Assembly (NCBI GenBank): GCA_900540735.1
Contig: UQHB01000005.1
Location: 1 to 64,000, forward strand
From: an uncultured Megasphaera sp.
Lineage (GTDB): Bacteria; Bacillota; Negativicutes; Veillonellales; Megasphaeraceae
Length of the DNA stretch: 64,000 nucleotides
Reading direction: 5' to 3'
In this document: positions 58,018-64,000 of the stretch, one piece after another
How the letters are laid out: the number at the start of each line of letters is the position of its first letter
How positions within the stretch are numbered: position 1 is the stretch's first letter
Translations under genes and position numbers: made by a program
The notes under the pieces: model-generated
Database searches by the model: none
The model's input: only the letters and a program-made list of their open reading frames with translations
What the model was told of the DNA's origin: nothing

Positions 58018-59689
58018 GTTCCCCTGCTCCTTCCCCTTTCTTGACGACAAAGGATATTTTCGTGCCAGGCTGTAACGTTTCAATCGTCAGTCCTTGGCCA
58101 TACATGTGGCGCAGCCGTTGGTCGACGTTATAGAGGCCAATGTGATGGCCGCCGCCCTTGCCTTGTTTTAAGTTGGCAACGACATCAGCCGGAATGCCAA
58201 CGCCTGTGTCGGTCACGCTAATGTCGACAACAGGTCCTTTATCTTTTACGGCAATGGTCACAGTACCACCGTGGGGCTGTTTTAAAATGCCGTGGCTAAT
58301 GGCGTTTTCTACAAGTGGCTCTAAAGACAGACTGGGAATCTGGACGGCTACGTCATCGATGTCGTAAATAACTTTTATTTTATCACCGAAGCGAGCCGTT
58401 TCAATGGCCACGAAATCGGCTACTTGTTTCAATTCTTGTTGTACGTCAATCGTGTCTTGGTCTAGTTCGATATTAAACCGCAAATAACTGGCCAAATTGG
58501 CAATTAAATCGCGTGCTTTCGTCGGTTGAATACGAATGAGTGAGGCAATGGCGTGGAGGCTGTTAAAGAGGAAATGAGGGGCAATTTGTGCTTGCAGTGC
58601 TTTCCGTTCTGCCCGATGAGCCATGTCTTCTAAGGCATGAAGTTCAGCTACTTCCATTTGCGTCGACATGAGCTGGCAAAGACCTTCAGCAAGCATTTGC
58701 GTCGAATACGTAATGCCGTGGGCACATGTATGATAAATATGGAGGGTACCCATGACTTGGTCATGGACTTTTAAGGGAATGACGATGACCGACTGGAATG
58801 GGCCGGACCGTTTTACACCGTATTGATTACAGAGGACAATGTTTTTGCCGTGTACAGCCCGCGTCGTTTCAATAGGACTGAGCATTTGCCCAAGAGGATG
58901 CTTTTCTTTGTCCAGGCCATCGTAGGCTAAGAGCTTGTCTCCTGTCGTAATAGCTACGGCGGCCGCACCGATGTGACGGCGAATGATTTGGCATACAGCT
59001 TCCATATTTTCTGCAGTCACTGCATGGAAATATGGCAGTGTTTCTCGAGCAATAGTCAAGGCGAGCTGAGACTGAAAGGCTGCAATCCGTTCTTTGTCGT
59101 TTTCAATGCTCTGCATGAGGATGATAATAAGGCCCACGCCGACTTGAGAGACAATCATAGGCCAGCCGATTTGCCGCACAATTTCTACGCCTTGCACGTG
59201 GGGCTGGGCGAGCCACAAGATAAAGGCCATCGTCACTACTTCCATGGCCATGCCGATGAGGATACCAGCCAGCCAAAGCCAGGGACGGCGCATGTATTTG
59301 CCCACAAAACCGGCTGTAATCCCGGCTAAGATGCTGCTCAAGAGACAGGGAAAGGACGTAATGCCGCCCATGTCGATGAAATAGCGATGGAGACCGGCAA
59401 TAATCCCGGTGCTCACGCCGATAACGGGGCCAAATAAAATGCCACTAGAGACAATGGTTAAGGTTCGCACGTTAGCCAGCGACCCATCGACGCGTAAGCC
59501 TGTGTAATTAGATAAAATAGAAAAAATGGCAAAAACTAGCGCAATCCAGCAATAGTCTTGCCACGTGTATTGTTCCTTTTGAAAGAGTCTGCGAAAGAGC
59601 CGCAAACGAGCTAATAAAAAGAGACAGACAAATAAAATCGCACTGTCTTCGAGTAATTTCAGCAAAATAGCTGCACTCTCATCCATCAT
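58010..59689 (-). CDS. LytS-type sensor histidine kinase
   Basis: About 559 residues: a 5TMR-LYT membrane domain (ALVFAIFSILSNYTGLRVDGSLANVRTLTIVSSGILFGPVIGVSTGIIAGLHRYF), a GAF-like middle, a His_kinase box QIAPHFLFNSLHAIASLIR and an ATPase with ENAISHGIL and DTGVGIPADV. Such kinases sense small metabolites or membrane state, for example pyruvate in BtsS/YpdA systems. The start at 59689 lies after GAGGAGG. Confidence 0.85.
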   Translation of the reverse strand: MMDESAAILLKLLEDSAILFVCLFLLARLRLFRRLFQKEQYTWQDYCWIALVFAIFSILSNYTGLRVDGSLANVRTLTIVSSGILFGPVIGVSTGIIAGLHRYFIDMGGITSFPCLLSSILAGITAGFVGKYMRRPWLWLAGILIGMAMEVVTMAFILWLAQPHVQGVEIVRQIGWPMIVSQVGVGLIIILMQSIENDKERIAAFQSQLALTIARETLPYFHAVTAENMEAVCQIIRRHIGAAAVAITTGDKLLAYDGLDKEKHPLGQMLSPIETTRAVHGKNIVLCNQYGVKRSGPFQSVIVIPLKVHDQVMGTLHIYHTCAHGITYSTQMLAEGLCQLMSTQMEVAELHALEDMAHRAERKALQAQIAPHFLFNSLHAIASLIRIQPTKARDLIANLASYLRFNIELDQDTIDVQQELKQVADFVAIETARFGDKIKVIYDIDDVAVQIPSLSLEPLVENAISHGILKQPHGGTVTIAVKDKGPVVDISVTDTGVGIPADVVANLKQGKGGGHHIGLYNVDQRLRHMYGQGLTIETLQPGTKISFVVKKGEGAGEHE

Positions 59690-59765
59690 ACTTCCTCCTC
59701 TGTACCGTACTGCCTCCATTGTACTCGCATTGCCCTGAAAATGCCAGTCTTTCAAGATATTATAA

Positions 59766-59796
59766 AATACCCCTGAACATCACGTTCAGGGGTATT
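59766..59796 (-). terminator. terminator of five-tRNA operon
   Basis: AATACCCCTGAAC / GTTCAGGGGTATT, 13-bp perfect stem, 5-base loop, TTTTAT on the minus strand. A second short palindrome ACGTAAGG-ACT-CCTTACGT lies between it and tRNA-Leu (about 59801-59820). Confidence 0.9.
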
Positions 59797-59831
59797 CGCA
59801 ACGTAAGGACTCCTTACGTATCATATGCAAT

Positions 59832-59920
59832 TGGTGCCGGGGACCGGAATCGAACCGGTACGGTTATCGCTAACCGACGGATTTTAAGTCCGTTGCGTCT
59901 GCCAGTTCCGCCACCTCGGC
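59832..59920 (-). tRNA. tRNA-Leu(UAA)
   Basis: GCCGAGG...CCCCGGC-A-CCA with anticodon stem CGGA / TCCG and loop CTTAAAA, anticodon UAA, long variable arm. The acceptor stem has an A5-C68 mismatch as read. Last of five tRNAs. Confidence 0.95.
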
Positions 59921-59939
59921 AGGTAGGGAAAAAAGGTTA

Positions 59940-60013
59940 TGGAGGCGGCACCCAGAATCGAACTGGGGATGAAGGTTTTGCAGACCTCTGCCTTACCGCT
60001 TGGCTATGCCGCC
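59940..60013 (-). tRNA. tRNA-Cys(GCA)
   Basis: GGCGGCA...TGCCGCC-T-CCA, anticodon loop CTGCAAA, anticodon GCA, encoded CCA. Fourth in the tRNA operon. Confidence 0.95.
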
Positions 60014-60017
60014 ATAA

Positions 60018-60092
60018 TGGAGCGGAAAACGAGGCTCGAACTCGCGACCCCCACCTTGGCAAGGTGGTGCTCTACCACTGAGCTACTTCCGC
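60018..60092 (-). tRNA. tRNA-Gly(GCC)
   Basis: GCGGAAG...TTTCCGC-T-CCA, anticodon loop TTGCCAA, anticodon GCC, encoded CCA. Third in the operon. Confidence 0.95.
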
Positions 60093-60096
60093 ATTG

Positions 60097-60172
60097 TGGT
60101 GGTCAGGGACGGAATTGAACCGCCGACACGGGGATTTTCAGTCCCCTGCTCTACCGACTGAGCTACCTGACC
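60097..60172 (-). tRNA. tRNA-Phe(GAA)
   Basis: GGTCAGG...CCTGACC-A-CCA, anticodon loop CTGAAAA, anticodon GAA, encoded CCA. Second in the operon. Confidence 0.95.
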
Positions 60173-60177
60173 AAATA

Positions 60178-60254
60178 TGGCGACCCCGATCAGATTTGAA
60201 CTGACGATCTTCGCCGTGACAGGGCGACATGTTAAACCGCTACACCACGGGGCC
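60178..60254 (-). tRNA. tRNA-Asp(GUC)
   Basis: GGCCCCG...CGGGGTC-G-CCA, anticodon loop CTGTCAC, anticodon GUC, encoded CCA. First tRNA of the operon. Confidence 0.95.
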
Positions 60255-60303
60255 GTTTCATATTCTTTCGAGGCTTTCGTGCTTCGTGCCTCGAACAAAA
60301 ATT

Positions 60304-60332
60304 ATTTTACCACGAAGGTTCCTATTTGGCAA
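60304..60332 (-). promoter_or_regulatory. promoter of five-tRNA operon
   Basis: TTGCCA (60332-60327), 17 bases, TAAAAT (60309-60304) on the minus strand, about 50 bases before tRNA-Asp. Confidence 0.75.
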
Positions 60333-60360
60333 GTACTTTTTTCAGATTTTTTCAAAAAAA

Positions 60361-60391
60361 TTCCCTTACCTGCAAGATGCAAGTAAGGGAT
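60361..60391 (-). terminator. terminator of rny
   Basis: TCCCTTACTTGCA / TGCAGGTAAGGGA stem followed by TTTTTTT on the minus strand, 13 bases after the rny stop. Confidence 0.85.
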
Positions 60392-60403
60392 CTGTATGTA
60401 CCA

Positions 60404-61939
60404 TTATTTTGCATAATCAATCATACGCGTTTCGCGAATGACAACGACCTTGATTTGGCCCGGATATTCCAGTTCTGCTTCAATCCGTTTGACAATGTCG
60501 TGGACTAAGAGAACGCAATCTGATTCGTCCAGTTTTTCCGGTTTGACCATAACCCGGATTTCCCGGCCTGCTTGAATAGCAAAGCATTCTTCGACACCTT
60601 CAAAGGATTTAGCAATTTCTTCGAGCTTCGTCAGTCGTTTTAAGTAATTTTCTAAAGTTTCACGCCGTGCCCCTGGCCGTGCAGCCGAAACGGCATCGGC
60701 TGCAGAAACGAGGACAGCTTCGACGCATTGCGGTTCTTCGTCGCCATGATGGGCAGCAATACAGTTGATGACCAGCTTCGATTCGCCGTATTTCTTGGCA
60801 ATGTCCACGCCAATAGAGACGTGAGTCCCTTCCATATCGTGGTCGAGAGCTTTGCCAATATCGTGGATAAGACCTGCTCGTTTGGCTAAGTTCTCATCGA
60901 CACCAAGTTCTGTAGCCATAATCCCAGCGAGTTGTGCCACTTCAATGGAATGGCGCAAGACGTTTTGACCATAACTCGTGCGGTAGCGCAAGCGGCCTAA
61001 AATCTTAATCATTTCCGGATGGAGCCCATGGACACCGGCTTCATACGTTGCCTGTTCACCGGCTTCGCGGATTTTCTGGTTAATTTCTTTCCGCGCTTTT
61101 TCCACCATTTCTTCAATACGAGCTGGGTGGATACGACCGTCGGCAATCAATTTTTCCAAGGCAATCCGCGCGACTTCGCGGCGAATAGGATCAAAACAGG
61201 ACAAGATAACCGCTTCCGGCGTATCGTCAATGATTAAGTCGACACCGGTGAGCGTTTCAATAGCCCGAATATTCCGGCCTTCACGACCGATAATGCGGCC
61301 TTTCATTTCATCATTCGGCAAGGAGACAACAGAGACTGTCGTTTCAGCCACATGGTCTGCAGCGCAACGCTGAATAGCCATAGAAATGATTTCCCGTGCT
61401 TTAACTTCAGCTTCTTCCTTCGCTTCTTCTTCGAGGGATTTAATCATCTGAGCTGTTTCGTACTTCACTTCGGTCTTGACGTTGTTTAAGAGTAATTCTT
61501 TCGCATCGTCATAGGATAAGCCCGAAATCCGTTCCAATTCTGCCATTTTCTGCGCGTGAAGAGCTTCGATGTTTTCTTGCATCTTCAAGACATCATTTTC
61601 TTTCCGCTGCAATGCATCTTCTTTCTTTTCCATAGAATCTGCTTTTTTATCTAAATGCTCTTCTTTTTGCAGTAACCGCCGTTCTAACCGTTGTAATTCA
61701 TTCCGTCTTTCTTTATGTTCCCGTTCGGCATCAGTGCGCAGTTTGTGGATTTCTTCTTTCCCTTCCAGGACCAGTTCTTTTTTACGAGCTTCTGCGCTCT
61801 GCTGCGCTGTCGTCAAAATCCGCTGTGCTTCTACTTCAGCTGAACCAATTTTCCCTTCAGCAATGCTTTTGCGATAGAAATACCCAGTTCCTACGCCAAT
61901 AATGCCGCACGCAACAGCTGCAGCAATAATTGCTAACAT
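60404..61939 (-). CDS. rny: ribonuclease Y
   Basis: 511 residues in RNase Y order: N-terminal membrane anchor LAIIAAAVACGIIGVGTGYFYRK, a long coiled coil to ~190, KH domain GRIIGREGRNIRAIETLTGVDLIIDDTPEAV and HD domain RHSIEVAQLAG...AGLIHDIGKALDH. It starts mRNA decay at the membrane. Monocistronic with its own terminator. Confidence 0.95.
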   Translation of the reverse strand: MLAIIAAAVACGIIGVGTGYFYRKSIAEGKIGSAEVEAQRILTTAQQSAEARKKELVLEGKEEIHKLRTDAEREHKERRNELQRLERRLLQKEEHLDKKADSMEKKEDALQRKENDVLKMQENIEALHAQKMAELERISGLSYDDAKELLLNNVKTEVKYETAQMIKSLEEEAKEEAEVKAREIISMAIQRCAADHVAETTVSVVSLPNDEMKGRIIGREGRNIRAIETLTGVDLIIDDTPEAVILSCFDPIRREVARIALEKLIADGRIHPARIEEMVEKARKEINQKIREAGEQATYEAGVHGLHPEMIKILGRLRYRTSYGQNVLRHSIEVAQLAGIMATELGVDENLAKRAGLIHDIGKALDHDMEGTHVSIGVDIAKKYGESKLVINCIAAHHGDEEPQCVEAVLVSAADAVSAARPGARRETLENYLKRLTKLEEIAKSFEGVEECFAIQAGREIRVMVKPEKLDESDCVLLVHDIVKRIEAELEYPGQIKVVVIRETRMIDYAK

Positions 61940-61965
61940 AGTACTACCTTCACCTCCCCTTCATC

Positions 61966-61996
61966 AAAAAAAGCCGAACATCAGTCCGGCTTTTTT
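61966..61996 (-). terminator. terminator downstream of recA-recX
   Basis: AAAAAGCCG...ac / gt...CGGCTTTTTT hairpin with T run on the minus strand, 125 bases after the recX stop. The 62000-62121 stretch between them holds no gene. Confidence 0.75.
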
Positions 61997-62121
61997 ATAT
62001 GAGTATGTGTTGTTTACATCATCTTCAAAAACCTACAATTATGCAAAATATATACCAGTGTATCAAACCGGTCTATTTAATTGTAAAGTCTTTTGTGAAC
62101 GATGTCAAGAATAAAAGCAAG

Positions 62122-62532
62122 TTATGCCAAGACGTCGCGAATGACGGACACAGCAAAGCCGCGATACTGCAAATACCGGGCTGCTTTTGCGTAGTCCCGG
62201 TCAGGGCCGGGGAATTTTTTTTCTACAATCCTTTCGGCAACGACGTATTCATCAACGCGCTCCAGGTCTTCCGGTACAGGCAAGGCCCGTTTTTGCAAAC
62301 GCTGGACGATGTAGCGATGGCCGTACTGCTCTTTCTTTGCGTAATAGGCATAAACAGCACGAGCCAGACGGTCGTCATCGAGGAAGTGTTCTCCTTTGAA
62401 GGTCTCTACAACTTCATCAATGACCTCATCGTCCACCTTACGTTGCCGTAATTTCTGGCGCAGTTCGCCTTCACTGAGAAAGCGCACATTTAAAAGCTTT
62501 AAGGCCTTGGCGTAAGCTTCACGATAGTCCAT
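62122..62532 (-). CDS. recX: regulatory protein RecX
   Basis: 136 residues, slightly short for RecX but with its three-helix repeats: AYAKALKLLNVRFLSEGELRQKLRQRKVDDEVIDEVVETFKGEHFLDDDRLARAVY and RYIVQRLQKRALP. It modulates RecA filaments. ATG overlaps the recA stop by one base (TAATG), so it is co-translated with recA. Confidence 0.85.
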   Translation of the reverse strand: MDYREAYAKALKLLNVRFLSEGELRQKLRQRKVDDEVIDEVVETFKGEHFLDDDRLARAVYAYYAKKEQYGHRYIVQRLQKRALPVPEDLERVDEYVVAERIVEKKFPGPDRDYAKAARYLQYRGFAVSVIRDVLA

Positions 62533-63638
62533 TATACTTCGTCATCCGTCGGAGCCGGTAAGGGTTCTTCGTCGATGCCGTTGCCTTTTGTCGGGTCTTC
62601 TAAGACATCTTCAAATTTTTCTGGTTCTGCTGCTAAGGTATCGCGAATGATTTTTTCAATTTCATTGGCAATTTCCGGATGGTCTTTAAAGAAGACTTTC
62701 ACATTTTCTTTGCCTTGGCCTAAGCGTTCGCCGTTGTACGAATACCAGGTACCGCTCTTTTCGATAATATCCATAGACGTACCGATGTCGAGAATGGTTC
62801 CTTCACGAGAAATGCCCGTGCCGTACATAATATCTACTTCGCAGTTGCGGAACGGCGGAGCCACTTTGTTTTTAACGACTTTAATCTTCGCTCTGTTGCC
62901 GATGACTTCGCCGCCTTGTTTAATGGTTTCGCCTTTGCGGATTTCCATACGAATGGACGAGTAGAACTTAAGAGCTCGGCCGCCAGTCGTCGTTTCCGGA
63001 TTGCCAAACATAACACCCACTTTTTCGCGGAGCTGGTTGATGAAGATGACAATAGCTTTTGATTTAGAAATAATACCGGTCAATTTACGGAGAGCCTGAC
63101 TCATGAGACGTGCTTGGAGACCAACATGAGAATCGCCCATTTCGCCTTCGATTTCTGCCTTCGGTACGAGGGCGGCAACGGAGTCGACGACGATAATATC
63201 GACAGCACCACTACGGACGAGTTCTTCTGTAATTTCCAGGGCTTGTTCACCATTATCTGGCTGCGAAATAAGGAGATCTGCCGTGTCTACACCAAGGCGG
63301 CGCGCATAGACTGGGTCTAAAGCGTGTTCCGCATCAATGAAGGCCGCAATGCCGCCATTTTGCTGCGCTGACGCAATAGCATGGAGAGCAAGCGTCGTTT
63401 TCCCAGACGATTCGGGGCCGTAGATTTCGATGACACGGCCGCGGGGATAGCCGCCAACGCCGACGGCTAAATCGACAGCTAACGAGCCTGACGAAATGAC
63501 TTCAATATTCATTTTGTCGGCCATATCACCAAGGCGCATGATAGCCCCTTTACCAAAATCTTTTTCAATTTTTTTCATAGCATTATCAAGGGCCGTTTGT
63601 TTAGCGTCTAATTGTTTTGCATCTGTTTTTGCGTCCAT
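62532..63638 (-). CDS. recA: recombinase RecA
   Basis: 368 residues: Walker A GPESSGKTTLALHAIA, DAEHALDPVYARRLGVD, Walker B IIVVDSVAALVPKAEIEGEMGDSHVGLQARLMSQALRKLT, and NQLREKVGVMFGNPETTTGGRALKFY. Catalyses strand exchange and LexA cleavage. It follows cinA by 9 bases, the common cinA-recA-recX order. No SOS box is seen because the upstream promoter lies outside the window or within cinA. Confidence 0.95.
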   Translation of the reverse strand: MDAKTDAKQLDAKQTALDNAMKKIEKDFGKGAIMRLGDMADKMNIEVISSGSLAVDLAVGVGGYPRGRVIEIYGPESSGKTTLALHAIASAQQNGGIAAFIDAEHALDPVYARRLGVDTADLLISQPDNGEQALEITEELVRSGAVDIIVVDSVAALVPKAEIEGEMGDSHVGLQARLMSQALRKLTGIISKSKAIVIFINQLREKVGVMFGNPETTTGGRALKFYSSIRMEIRKGETIKQGGEVIGNRAKIKVVKNKVAPPFRNCEVDIMYGTGISREGTILDIGTSMDIIEKSGTWYSYNGERLGQGKENVKVFFKDHPEIANEIEKIIRDTLAAEPEKFEDVLEDPTKGNGIDEEPLPAPTDDEV

Positions 63639-63647
63639 AAAAACCTC

Positions 63648-64000
63648 CTAGTGAGTATGTTGTAAAATGTATTGCACCATATAATAGACCGCCCGTGTTG
63701 CTGCGCGGCGTTTTACTTCTTCTCGGTCACCGGGATAGACATCGCGGTGTGTCACGGTCCCCCACGGCCCGGCTATGCCTGTATAGACAAGGCCCACAGG
63801 CTGTTCCTTCGTACCGCCGTCAGGGCCGGCAATGCCTGTCGTACTGACAGCAATATCGGAGCTATAGAGCTTGCGGCTCCCTTCAGCCATTTCGCCAGCC
63901 GTTTCGGCACTGACCGCTGTGTATGTGGCTAACGTATCGTGTGCTACACCGAGGATGTGTTCTTTCATTTCGTTGCAGTATGTCCCGGCAGAGCCGCGGA
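63648..64000 (-). CDS. cinA: CinA-family protein, C-terminal part (runs off the right edge)
   Basis: The frame is open from the right edge to the stop at 63648, at least 117 codons. It matches the C-terminal nicotinamide-nucleotide amidase domain of CinA: GSAGTYCNEMKEHILGV, AVSAETAGEMAEGSRKLY, AVSTTGIAGPDGGTKEQPVGLVYTGI. An ATG at 63968 is internal, not the start. It deamidates NMN in pyridine nucleotide recycling. The N-terminal part lies beyond 64000. Confidence 0.85.
   Translation of the reverse strand, partial: RGSAGTYCNEMKEHILGVAHDTLATYTAVSAETAGEMAEGSRKLYSSDIAVSTTGIAGPDGGTKEQPVGLVYTGIAGPWGTVTHRDVYPGDREEVKRRAATRAVYYMVQYILQHTH

Noticed and set aside
59719..60386. Plus-strand frames across the tRNA cluster
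   Set aside because: They are antisense translations of tRNA genes, a common artefact.
1..64000. CRISPR array, prophage or insertion sequence
   Set aside because: No spaced direct repeats, integrase, transposase or phage structural genes were seen anywhere in the window.

Overview
The window looks like chromosome from an anaerobic, mid-GC Firmicute, most likely a Negativicute close to Megasphaera or Veillonella. The signs are an IspH-ribosomal protein S1 fusion, T-box, S-box and tandem glycine riboswitches, strong GGAGG-type ribosome binding sites, fermentative-anaerobe metabolism and radical-SAM biotin synthases. The genus is a judgement from protein flavour, not a measured result. Almost everything is on the minus strand. 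Only a class III aminotransferase, one MFS gene, one metQ and metF are plus-strand genes. No phage, insertion sequence or CRISPR array was found.

Layout. 0.4-3.9 kb: secreted HAD phosphatase, GABA-type aminotransferase, then an isolated SAM-I riboswitch with its own promoter and terminator but no gene behind it. 3.9-11.4 kb: oppBCDFA peptide transporter with LD-carboxypeptidase and an M20 amidohydrolase, probably for wall-derived peptides. 11.5-15.7 kb: an MFS exporter, a candidate type I toxin-antitoxin locus, and an operon of small (p)ppGpp synthetase, response regulator and histidine kinase. 15.8-19.7 kb: an ECF transporter behind a T-box whose specifier reads as UGG, predicted to import tryptophan. 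19.7-25.5 kb: two tandem biotin synthases, two metQ lipoproteins (one under an S-box), a redox-active protein and metF. 25.6-30.8 kb: a 2-aminoethylphosphonate uptake and degradation operon in which phnW has an in-frame amber codon plus an internal deletion and phnX has an in-frame deletion. The transporter looks intact.

31.0-37.2 kb: tatC, nitroreductase, tRNA-Leu(CAA), aldehyde dehydrogenase, a glycine-riboswitch-controlled AGCS symporter, a single-ORF HicA-HicB fusion with a palindromic operator, and about 650 bases of structured non-coding DNA. 37.2-55.7 kb: dense housekeeping on the minus strand. This covers nudC, thrB, hom, an ACT protein, an epimerase, a YdjC deacetylase, rnhC, larC2, larB, an rRNA methyltransferase, coaD, rsmD, plsY, der, ispH-rpsA, plsC, cmk, a flavoprotein, rluB, scpB and scpA. 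55.9-59.7 kb: an OFA-type MFS transporter next to a LytST-type two-component system. 59.8-60.3 kb: a five-tRNA operon (Asp, Phe, Gly, Cys, Leu). 60.4-64.0 kb: rny, recX, recA and the 3' part of cinA, which runs off the right edge.

The parts most worth a second look are the orphan S-box RNA, the type I toxin-antitoxin candidate, the fused HicAB with internal translation signals, the decaying phosphonate pathway beside an intact transporter, larB with only the C-terminal half of LarC, and the unexplained structured region near 36.6-37.2 kb. All calls rest on reading the sequence and on family knowledge. No database search was run.
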